A stretch of 37,985 bases of DNA from JADJOY01 sp046331705 [NCBI: bacterium]. Its GTDB lineage: Bacteria; JADJOY01. The notes below the pieces were generated by a model. That model was not told where the DNA came from and did not search any database. It saw only the letters and a program-made list of their open reading frames with translations. Made by a program: the position numbers and the translations under genes. This document shows positions 23,261 to 31,800 of the stretch, one piece after another (the stretch's first letter is position 1; each line of letters opens with the position of its first letter). The stretch lies in NCBI GenBank assembly GCA_046331705.1, contig JAXLQJ010000067.1, positions 1 to 37,985 of the forward strand, in the 5' to 3' direction.

Positions 23261-24727
23261 ATGTCCCGCTCGTCCGCTTTCGTTCGAACGGCGCTCGGCG
23301 CGCTGGTGCTCGCGGCCGTGGCTCGCCCGCTCACGGTGTGGGCCAACGACTTCACGACCTTCGGCTTCGGCGCCCGCGCGGTGGCGATGGGCGGCGCGAT
23401 GGCCGGTCACGTCGACGACTACACCGCCACGTACTACAACCCGGCCGGCGTCGTGCTTCGCCCGGGCCGGGAATTCGCGATCGGCCTTCAGTACGGCGAT
23501 TTCCAGACGCGCGCGACCAATCCCGCGCCGATCCCCGAGGGATCGGTGCGGGACTCGGATGCGTTCCCGATCGACGACACGCTCGGCGCGTACGGTGGCA
23601 TGCGCTTTCTGATCCCGTTCGCCGACGCCCTGCACGAGCGCGTGGGGTTCGGGGTGGGCTTCTACACCGGCTTTCCGCACCTCTTGAACGCGCAGGTGCC
23701 CGAGAGCTTCGTGCCGCAATACGTGCTGCTCGGGGGCCAGACCGAGCTGGTGGTGACCCAGCCGGCGGTGGGCGTGAAGATCGCGGACGGGCTCGCCGTG
23801 GGCCTCGGCTGTGTGTTCTTCGCGGACGTGGGCGGCAATCTCGAGATCCCCACCGGCGTGCGCGGCGCGGACGGCGTGGACGACGCGCACACCACCATCG
23901 ATCAAGAGATCCAGCCAGTGGTGCGCGCGACGGCCGGCGTGATCGGCGACGGCCGGCTGATCGCCGAGGATCTCGCGGCGTGGAGCGTCGGCGTCACGTG
24001 GCGCGACGCGTTCTCGATTCCCTTGCAGATCCCCGTCACGGTCACGTTGGGGCCGATCCCGCTCAACATCGACCTCGCGAGCTCGTTGCTCTACTCGCCG
24101 CAGCAGGTCGTGCTCGGGTTCGCCCACCGCGGTGAGGACCTCACGGTGGCTGTCGACGTGTCGTGGAACCAATGGTCGGGCTATCAGCCGCCCACGCTGG
24201 AGCTGGACCTCGACGTCACGATCCCGATCGTGCCCATCGATCTCAAGGACGCGTTCAACGCCGACCCGCGCACCAAGGATACGGTGACGCCGCGGGTGGG
24301 AATCGAGTGGCGGGCGTGGCACGGCGAGAAGAACGACTTCTGGCTGCGCGGGGGATACGCCTTCGAGCCCACTCCCTTTCCCGAGCAGACCGCGCTCACG
24401 ACCTACCTCGACGGTGACCGTCATCTGCTCTCCGCGGGTGTGGGCGTGACGCTGCGCGAGCTGCCCGTCTTCGGTGACCTGACCGAGGATTCCGCGGTCC
24501 GCTTCGACGCTGCGATCCAGTACGACGTGATCGCGGCGACGGTGCACCACAAGGAGCGGGTCAACCCGCTCTTCGTCATCGACGGCAATCCGCTGGCGTT
24601 CCCGCCGCTCACCGACGCGGCGGGCCATCCCATCGCGGACCCGTCCTATCCGTCGATCCGCGGCGAGGCGGACGTGTTCGTGCTGATGTTCACGGCCAGC
24701 ACCACGTTCGGCGAGGTGGGGCGATGA
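23261..24727 (+). CDS. FadL/OMPP1-type outer-membrane transporter (paralogue 2)
   Basis: 488 residues. After a signal peptide (hydrophobic FVRTALGALVLAAVA, probable cut after VWA) the mature N-terminus reads NDFTTFGFGARAVAMGGAMA, then TATYYNPAGVVLRPG, the OMPP1/FadL hatch signature. Many amphipathic strands follow (VDVSWNQWSGYQPP, FWLRGGYAFEPTPFPEQ). The latter resembles FWYDPTPVPKTT in the 710-2218 paralogue, so this is the same subfamily. It is likely to import hydrophobic substrates such as fatty acids, sterols or hydrocarbons. ATG 23261 begins the signal peptide; the longer open frame upstream runs into the IS and is not coding. Its stop overlaps the next start (ATGA), so it is first in a three-gene operon. 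The IS lies 57 bases upstream and may have replaced or altered the original promoter. Confidence 0.9.
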   Translation: MSRSSAFVRTALGALVLAAVARPLTVWANDFTTFGFGARAVAMGGAMAGHVDDYTATYYNPAGVVLRPGREFAIGLQYGDFQTRATNPAPIPEGSVRDSDAFPIDDTLGAYGGMRFLIPFADALHERVGFGVGFYTGFPHLLNAQVPESFVPQYVLLGGQTELVVTQPAVGVKIADGLAVGLGCVFFADVGGNLEIPTGVRGADGVDDAHTTIDQEIQPVVRATAGVIGDGRLIAEDLAAWSVGVTWRDAFSIPLQIPVTVTLGPIPLNIDLASSLLYSPQQVVLGFAHRGEDLTVAVDVSWNQWSGYQPPTLELDLDVTIPIVPIDLKDAFNADPRTKDTVTPRVGIEWRAWHGEKNDFWLRGGYAFEPTPFPEQTALTTYLDGDRHLLSAGVGVTLRELPVFGDLTEDSAVRFDAAIQYDVIAATVHHKERVNPLFVIDGNPLAFPPLTDAAGHPIADPSYPSIRGEADVFVLMFTASTTFGEVGR

Positions 24728-26100
24728 GCCTGGCCACGCGCCGCCCGGTTGCCGGCGCGACGGTCGCCTGGGTGCTCGTCGCCGTGCTCCTCGGCGCGAG
24801 CGCAGCGCGCGCGAACCCGTTCGAGACCATCGGCGCCGGGCCGCGGGCCTCGGCGATGCTCGCCACGGTCGCCAGCGGAGGCGACGCCTCCTCGACCTTC
24901 TACAACCCCGCGGGCCTCACGCGTGGCGACGCCACCGAGATCTCGATCAGCGGCGCGTACACGGACCTCTCGCTCGAGATCAACGGCCGCGACATCGACG
25001 ACCAGCCGATCACGGGCACCCTGCTCGGCGTGCTGTATCCGACGGATTTCTTCGATTACCGCGTGGCCATCGGAGCGCTGGTCTACGTGCCCGCGCAGCG
25101 CGCCGCACGGCTCTTGGCGCTGCCGCTCGATCAGCCGCAATTCCTCTACTACGGCACGCGCAACCAGCGACTCGTGGTGATGGCGGCGGGGGCGCTCGAG
25201 GTCACGAGCTGGTTGTCGGTGGGCGCTGGTCTCCAGACGCTCCTCGATACCTCGAGCGAGCCCGACTTCACCCTGGTCCAGGACCCCGATCCCTCGAACG
25301 ACCAGAGCGACCCCGACGCGGATCAGCTCGAGCCGCAGAGCTTCGGCTTCGCGAGCGCCGTGCAGGACCCGGTGCTCTCGCCGACGGTGGGGCTGACGTT
25401 CACGCCGGACGAGCGGTTGCGATTCGGCCTCTCCTACCGCGCCGAGATCAAGGCCCACCTCGCGGCGCCGTTCCTGGTGACCATCCAGGAGATCGAGCTT
25501 CTGGGCCTCACGCTCGCCGACACTCGCTTCGTGCTGCCCAACGATGCGGAGCTCTTCTTCAGCCCGCAGACGGTGTCGTTCGGGGGGGCCTACACCGGCG
25601 AACGTCTCACCGTGGACGTCGACGTGAGCTGGTACGACTACTCCGAGTTTCCCGCGACCTTCTCCGCCGCGACCCCCACCTTCGAGGGTGGGCTCGCGGG
25701 GCTCATCCTGCCCGTTCCCGCGTTCCTGCCGATCGCGCCGCCCGCCCGCGACATCGTGGTGCCCTCGCTCGGTGTGGAATGGCTCGCGGCTTCGGATGCG
25801 GATCTCGATCTGCAACTGCGCGCCGGGTACGCGTATCGCAGCGCCATGCTCCGTCCCGACCGCGGCCTCACGAACTTCCTGGACACCACGAGCCACGTCA
25901 TCGGCCTGGGCTTCGGTCTCACCCTTCGCGATTGGAGTCGCTTCGTGCCGAAGCCGCTCACGATCGACGGTTACACGCAGATCCACGTCCTCGAGACCCG
26001 CGACATCGTGAAGGACGATCCGGCCTCGTCGCCGTACGGCGACCTGCGGATCGGCGGCCTCGGTGTCGGCGGCGGCATCCAGGCGACGGTGCGATTCTGA
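24724..26100 (+). CDS. FadL/OMPP1-type outer-membrane transporter (paralogue 3)
   Basis: 458 residues with a signal peptide (TVAWVLVAVLLGASAARA) and mature start NPFETIGAGPRASAMLATVAS, then STFYNPAGLTRGDATEI, the same N-terminal pattern as the other two FadL members. The barrel continues with VDVDVSWYDYSEFP and LQLRAGYAYRSAML and ends QATVRF, a C-terminal phenylalanine typical of outer-membrane proteins. Its start overlaps the upstream FadL stop by four bases and its own stop overlaps the lipoprotein start (TGATG), so the three are almost certainly co-translated. Two FadL paralogues in tandem may act on different substrates or as a pair. The direct ATGA junction and shared motifs suggest a tandem duplication followed by divergence. 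Confidence 0.9.
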   Translation: MSLATRRPVAGATVAWVLVAVLLGASAARANPFETIGAGPRASAMLATVASGGDASSTFYNPAGLTRGDATEISISGAYTDLSLEINGRDIDDQPITGTLLGVLYPTDFFDYRVAIGALVYVPAQRAARLLALPLDQPQFLYYGTRNQRLVVMAAGALEVTSWLSVGAGLQTLLDTSSEPDFTLVQDPDPSNDQSDPDADQLEPQSFGFASAVQDPVLSPTVGLTFTPDERLRFGLSYRAEIKAHLAAPFLVTIQEIELLGLTLADTRFVLPNDAELFFSPQTVSFGGAYTGERLTVDVDVSWYDYSEFPATFSAATPTFEGGLAGLILPVPAFLPIAPPARDIVVPSLGVEWLAASDADLDLQLRAGYAYRSAMLRPDRGLTNFLDTTSHVIGLGFGLTLRDWSRFVPKPLTIDGYTQIHVLETRDIVKDDPASSPYGDLRIGGLGVGGGIQATVRF

Positions 26101-27620
26101 TGCTCTCGAGAAACCTCGCGCGCAGCACCGCACGTCGCGTCCGAGCGGCGCGTCGCGCTCGCTCCCGCAGGGCGCCGCTGCTCGCGGCTGCGTTCGTCGC
26201 GCTCACCGGCTGCGGTTATCTCGCTGAGAAGGGCGAGGAGAGCCGCGGCACCGAGAACCTGCCGTCGCAGGGAATCGGTCCCTGGGTCAAGTACGACGCG
26301 GTCTGCGCGGACGAGAAGCCGGTGCCGCCGGGAGCGTCCCCGGATCTCAGCCTCCAACCGGTGCTCCTCGGCAGCGGCGTCGGCCACTACATGGCGGAGC
26401 CTTCGGTGGTGTCGGATGCGAGCGGCCTCACGGTGTTCTACGAGGACCGGGCGTCCTCGCGCAGCGAGATCCGGCGCGCGGGAGTCGTGCTCGGGCCCGA
26501 GGACGACTGCCGTCCGGCGACGGTCGCCGTCTTGGACGACGCGATCGTGCTCACTCCGTCGACAGGCGGGTTCGAGCGCGGCCGCGTCGGCGCACCCGCC
26601 GTGGTGCAGGGCGCCTCGCTATCGGGCGTCGACCCGTCGCTGCCCACGACCTACGCGATGTACTACGCGGGCGGAAACGGCGACGGAATCGGTCTCGCCG
26701 TGAGCGCCGACGGTCGCTCCTGGCGGCGCGTGGGTCCGGACGGTCGCGAGCAGAGCGCACGGGCGCCCGAGCCGCTGCTCACGTCGCTGGCGCAGGGCTG
26801 GGACGCCGGCAACGTCGGATCGCCCGCCGTGGTGCAGCGCCCGGATGGTACGTGGCTGCTCTATTTCGACGGCGATCGGTTCGGGAGTCGCTCGATCGGC
26901 GTCGCCACATCCACGGACGGCGTCCACTGGACGCGGGTGGGGCTCGATGGTCGCACCGGCGAGGCGGCGGGCGCGATCGTGACGCCGTCGTTCACGGGGC
27001 CGAAGGAGCAGACCAACTGGGAGTTCCAGCGCTCGGACGATCCCAGCTCGGGTTCGGTTGGCGCTCCCATGGTCCTGCTCGATCGCGGTCCGATCCGCGA
27101 CCTCTTCATCCTCTACTACACGGGAAACCTGCGCGGGCCGCTGATCGACGACTACGACGCGGTGGACTCGAGCGTGGGTGTGGCGTGGTCGAGCGACGGC
27201 ATCCACTTCGAGAAAGCCTCCACCGAGGTGCATTTCCCGGACACGGCGAACGAGGTCAATCCGGTGCTCGCCGAGCATTTCCCGCTGTGCGTGTCGAACG
27301 ACGATCTGGCGTGCTTGCTCGGCGCGATCCAGCCGATCTTCGATGCGCTGCACGGCCCGGACGGTTTCTGCACCGAGGCCGGCAACGAGCTGGCGCCGCT
27401 CTGCACGCGCAAGGACCCTGGCGACGGCACGCCCGGCTCCGGATCGAGCAACTCGCTCAATCCCTTCTTCATCGTCGACGAAGCCGAGCCCTCGGTCGTC
27501 CAGCTCGGCGAACGCTTCGTGATCTTCTACCACCAGCAATCGGACGCGCTGAACCTGCTGACCAACGGCTTGGCGCAAAACGGCATCGCGGTGGCGCTCG
27601 ACAATTTCCGGCCGTTCTGA
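26100..27620 (+). CDS. Lipoprotein with GH43-like beta-propeller repeats
   Basis: 506 residues. A long Arg-rich n-region containing RSRRAPLL precedes a hydrophobic stretch ending in lipobox LTGC (Cys38). The mature domain repeats blades such as SVVSDASGLTVFYE, TYAMYYAGGNGDGIGLAVS, WLLYFDGDRFGSRSIGVATS and DLFILYYTGNLRG. Each holds a YY-G or YFDG motif followed by SxDGxxW, as in five-bladed propellers related to GH43/GH62-type glycosidase or sugar-binding domains. No acidic catalytic set can be assigned with confidence, so a binding role is as likely as hydrolysis. It is the last gene of the FadL-FadL operon, joined by a one-base TGATG overlap. It may be the surface partner of the transporters; no specific partner protein is known to me. 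Confidence 0.83.
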   Translation: MLSRNLARSTARRVRAARRARSRRAPLLAAAFVALTGCGYLAEKGEESRGTENLPSQGIGPWVKYDAVCADEKPVPPGASPDLSLQPVLLGSGVGHYMAEPSVVSDASGLTVFYEDRASSRSEIRRAGVVLGPEDDCRPATVAVLDDAIVLTPSTGGFERGRVGAPAVVQGASLSGVDPSLPTTYAMYYAGGNGDGIGLAVSADGRSWRRVGPDGREQSARAPEPLLTSLAQGWDAGNVGSPAVVQRPDGTWLLYFDGDRFGSRSIGVATSTDGVHWTRVGLDGRTGEAAGAIVTPSFTGPKEQTNWEFQRSDDPSSGSVGAPMVLLDRGPIRDLFILYYTGNLRGPLIDDYDAVDSSVGVAWSSDGIHFEKASTEVHFPDTANEVNPVLAEHFPLCVSNDDLACLLGAIQPIFDALHGPDGFCTEAGNELAPLCTRKDPGDGTPGSGSSNSLNPFFIVDEAEPSVVQLGERFVIFYHQQSDALNLLTNGLAQNGIAVALDNFRPF

Positions 27621-27639
27621 GCCGTCCCGCCGGGGTGGG

Positions 27640-28644
27640 TCACGGGCGCTTGGACGGCGGGAAGAGCACGTCTAGGCGATCGAGGTCGGCGGCGCGCCGG
27701 AACTCGTCCCCGGAGAAGTGGCGCTCGCGCAGCTGATTGAGCGCGTCCACCCGCTTCACGGGATCGAGTGACGGATCGCCGAGGATCGCGTCGCGCTCGA
27801 CGCGGTAGGCGGCGAAGCGCGCGTCCCACGTGGCGTCGGTGGCGCGCGGCGCGGCGGCCACCCCACTCGGCGCGGCCTCGTGGGAGCCGATCGTGGGGCG
27901 ATCGTCCGGGGATGGCGCCAGCGATGGGTCCACGCGGTGGATCAGGCGCGCGAGCGCCGCCTCGCTGGCATCGTGCTCCGGGTCGAAGAGGGTGGCGGCC
28001 AGCGCGTCGCCGAAGATCGTGCGCTCGATCGCGCGGGTCTCGGCGAGCCGCTCGGCCAGCGCACGCACGTCCCGGCCCGCGGGCGGAAGTGCCCGCGTGG
28101 CGTCGACGTAGCGGAAGTAGCGATCGAGGAGGTCGCGTGCCTCGCTCGCCGCGGGTGCCGCCAGCTCGCGATCGATCGTCGCCTCGATCGCCTGACGCGC
28201 CTGCTCGCGGCGCCAATCGCCGATCTCGTCGTGGATCTCGCGGAAGAGTTGGATCGCGCCGGGAGTGGGCCGGAAATGGCCAGCGCCATCCACCTCCAGC
28301 AGCCCGGCACGTGACGGCGGCGGGTCCAGGGCGGCGCTCGGCGCGACGACGGGCTCGGGCGCTCGGGGCGCGGGCGCGAGCATGCGCGGCATCCCGTGAC
28401 CCGAGTCCTCCGCTGCCGCTTCCGCGGGTGGTTCGGGGACGATCGGCGGGGCGGGCGTCCCGGGCAGCCGGGGCAGGTACTTGGCGGGAACCCGGAAGCG
28501 CTCGGGATCGGGTGGCGGCAGCGTCAGGCTGAGCGTGCCCACGACCAGCGTCGTGACGAGAACCGCGCAGCCCGCCGCCACGACCGCGAGCCGCGCGAGC
28601 CGTCCGTGCGACGCGCCCGAGCCACCGTTGCCGAACCGATCCAT
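27640..28644 (-). CDS. Lipase-chaperone (LifO/Lif-like) membrane-anchored protein
   Basis: 334 residues. An N-terminal membrane helix (AVVAAGCAVLVTTLVVGTL) is followed by a Pro/Ala-rich linker (about residues 45-110) and a helical domain, the layout of the steric lipase foldase Lif. Matching segments are the LLDRYFRYVDATRALPP helix, the RAIERTIFGDALAATLF block and the C-terminal ERHFSGDEFRRAADLDRLD. The Lif signature RxxFDY(F/C)L(S/T)A is not recognisable: the equivalent place reads LFREIHDEIGD. It may therefore be a diverged member. Known Lif proteins sit in the inner membrane and fold a secreted lipase encoded next door; no family I lipase gene is adjacent here. ATG 28644 is used; a GTG at 28656 is possible. 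It converges with the FadL operon, 19 bases between stops. Confidence 0.7.
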   Translation of the reverse strand: MDRFGNGGSGASHGRLARLAVVAAGCAVLVTTLVVGTLSLTLPPPDPERFRVPAKYLPRLPGTPAPPIVPEPPAEAAAEDSGHGMPRMLAPAPRAPEPVVAPSAALDPPPSRAGLLEVDGAGHFRPTPGAIQLFREIHDEIGDWRREQARQAIEATIDRELAAPAASEARDLLDRYFRYVDATRALPPAGRDVRALAERLAETRAIERTIFGDALAATLFDPEHDASEAALARLIHRVDPSLAPSPDDRPTIGSHEAAPSGVAAAPRATDATWDARFAAYRVERDAILGDPSLDPVKRVDALNQLRERHFSGDEFRRAADLDRLDVLFPPSKRP

Positions 28645-28824
28645 CGTCTCACGCACGCCTGCGCACCGCCGGATGCGCGTCGCTCGCGAGCCGCCGAGCG
28701 AACGTGCCCGGGTATGCTACACGAGCCGGAGCGGCTTGGATCCGCGCGCGGGCCGCCACGGCCGCGTCCGCACAGTGCGACGGTGAACGGCCCGAACCGA
28801 CCCGCGTCTCCGTCGCCCGCGCAC

Positions 28825-31800
28825 ATGTCGCCCACCTGGCACGTCTCGATCTCGCATCCGCCCGCGGAGCGAGCCGCCGCGATGCGCTTGGCCGAGCGGC
28901 TGCTGGGTGTCGGGATCGCGGTGGCGCTCGACGACTGGTCGCTCGCGAGTCGGGAAGGCTCCCACGAGCGATCCGCGGGGGCGTGGAGCGAGGCGTTGCT
29001 CGTCTCGCGCGCCGCCTTCGACGAACGCTGGCACGCGGAGCTCGCACGGCGCCTGCTCGGCGGCGCCGTGGCGGGACGTCGCCGGCTGGTGCCGGTGCTG
29101 CTCGAGGACCTCGGCGAGGTGCCCGCGGCCTTGCGCTCGCGGCCGAGCGTGGACGCGTCCACGGACCCGACGTTCGCCAGCACCGCGTGGCTGTGGCGAT
29201 TGGTGGCGATGCTGCGTGGGGAACGCGGCGACTCGCCGCCGCCGAGCGATTGGCCGGCGACGCTCGCGCCCCTCGCCGGGCAAGCCGTGATCGCTGCGGT
29301 CGATCTGCGGCTGACGGCCGATCGCATCATCGCCACGCTCGACGGGCGAGAGGTCGAGCACGTCTTCTCCGCCGACGCGCTCGCGACCCTCGAGTCGGCG
29401 ACCCATGCCGGCGGGCTCGACCGGACGGCGCTCGCGCCGGTGCTGCTCGGTGGAGCCGTCGGGGCTTGCGTTCGGGACGCGGTGCGCGCCGAGCGCGAGC
29501 GTGCGGGCTCGGTCGAGCTGCGCTTCGAGGTCGCGCACCGCCCGTGGCAGCCCTTCGATTGGGAGAGCGCGCTGGCGTCGGCGCTCGGCGTGTCGTCCGG
29601 CGCGCAGGGAGTCGCGGGCTCGCCGTGGCTGCGCATCGCGCGCGTTCAGCCATCGTGCGCGGTGGCGCTGCCCGCGGCGCGCGGCGGACCGCTCGAGCTC
29701 CTCGTGATCCTCGCCAGTCCGGATTCGCGTCATGGCTCGGGCACGCGCGTCGACGTCGAGCGCGCGTCGCGCGCGCTGCTGGCCGCGGTGGAGCCAGCCT
29801 GCGCTGGCGGGCTCGTGCGCGTGACCCTGCGGGATCGGGCCGTCGCGAACGAGATCCGCGCCACGGTCGCCGAGCGTCCGCCGCACGTGGTGCTGTTGGT
29901 GGCGGCGATGCGTCAAGGAGAGCTGGCGCTGGCACGGCCCGACGATCGCGAGGAACGCATGGTCCCGTCGCGCTGGGTCGCCGAGGCGCTCGGGGGGCCG
30001 AGCGCCGTCCCGCTGCTGATCGTGGCGAACGCGCCGCTCAAGGACGCCGTCACTCCGCCGCGCGATCTGGCGCTCGAGGCCGCGCGCGTGGGCTACGAGC
30101 TGGTGGCCGCGGGCCTGCCCGCCGTGCTGGCGCTTTCCGACGTCGAGGGGCACGCCGCACTCGTTTCTCGGCTGCTCGCCCACGCGAGCGCCGACGCGAA
30201 CGACTCCTTGCGGGACGTGTTCGCGCGGGCGCGAGCGGTGGGAGACGCGTCGAGCGACGCGTCCGAGTCTCTCGCTCCTCCGACCGCGCTCTTCCTCACG
30301 ACACCGCTGGTGCGTCCGGTCCTGGCGAGCGGCGGCCGCGCGGAAGACGGCAGCACGACTGCGCCGCAACCGCCCCGCGTCGGCGTGCTGGGACGGCGCG
30401 GCGAGCTGCGCGCGTTGCGCAAGGTGTTGCAGGCCACCGATCGCTCGGGGCTCTGGATCACGGGCGCCGCCGGCGTGGGCAAGACGACGCTCGCCGCCGC
30501 GCTCGTGGAGGCGCACGACGACGCGCCACGCCTGGCGGTCACGCTCACCGGGCGCGTGGTGCCCGAGGACATCGTCGAGGAGGTCGGCCGACGGATCCGC
30601 GCGCAGCTGCGCGTGAGCTACGAGCGCGAGGACCCCGAGGCCGATGGCCGCGAACCGTTGCGGGTGCTGGCCGAGTATCTGTGCCGCGCGGACGTACCGT
30701 GGCGCGAGCGCTGGGAGCGGCTGACGCGGGAGACGGCGGGACGGCTGGCGATCGTGATCGTTCTGGACGCCTTCGAGGAGAATCAGGACGACGACGGCCG
30801 GATCATCGACGGCAGCCTGCGCGAGCTGCTGGAGGTCTGGCCGCGTGAGGCGGGCGCGCCGCGCTCGGTCGTGGCGTCGCGGCGGCCACTCGCCCGCGAC
30901 GAGCTGCGCCCTGCGCACCTCGAGACGGTGCTGCTCGAGCCGCTCCCCGCGGACGCGGCGAGCTGGATGCGCATCGGCACGGAACACGCGGTCGCGTTGC
31001 CGCGGGAGCTCGCCGAGCGCTTCGCCGCTGCCTGCGGCGGGGTGCCGCGCCGCCTCCAGCTGCTCGAGTCGGTGTTGGCGTCGGGTGGCACGTCGGCGCT
31101 CGCGGACGTGCTCGCGAGCGACCACGCGGATCTGGTGCCGAGCAGCATCGCGCGGCTGATCGCCGGTCTGGCGAGCCCGTCGGCGCGGACCCTGCTGCGG
31201 CGCGCGTGCGTGCATCGCGTCGCGGTGGATCGGCTGGGCCTCGCCTGGCTGATCGGGCGCGAACGCGACCAGCACCACGACGCCGCGGTCGCGGAGCGGC
31301 TGGCGCGCTTCGACGAGGCGATCCGCGCCGCGCGGGTGCGCGGCGAGGAGCCGAGCGTCGAGTCGTTGGGGCTCTCGCGCGACGACCAGCGGGTGCTGGA
31401 GCAGGACATCGCGTCGCGCTTGCGGCCGCCGATCGAGCCGCCCGAGGGGCTGGATGAAGCGCTCGACGAGCTGGTCGCTGCAGGCTTGCTCGAGCGTCGG
31501 GGGGAAGCGGAAGGAAGTCGCTTCGTGGTGCCGCGCTGGCTCGTGCCCCATCTCGACGCCACGGCGGAACCGGGTGAACGGGTGCTCGCCCACCAGCGGG
31601 CAGCGCGCTACCGGCACTGGCGGGTGCGCACGCTGCCGCGGCCGGCGCACGCCGACCTGGCGGATCTCGTCGAGCTTCGCCGCCACCTGCTCGCAGCCGA
31701 CGAGCTGCAGCAGGCGGCGCGAATCGCCGAGGTGGTGGTCACGCAGCTCGATGCGCTGGGTGCGCTGGAGCGCGCCGAGCGGCTCTGCCACGAGGTGCTG

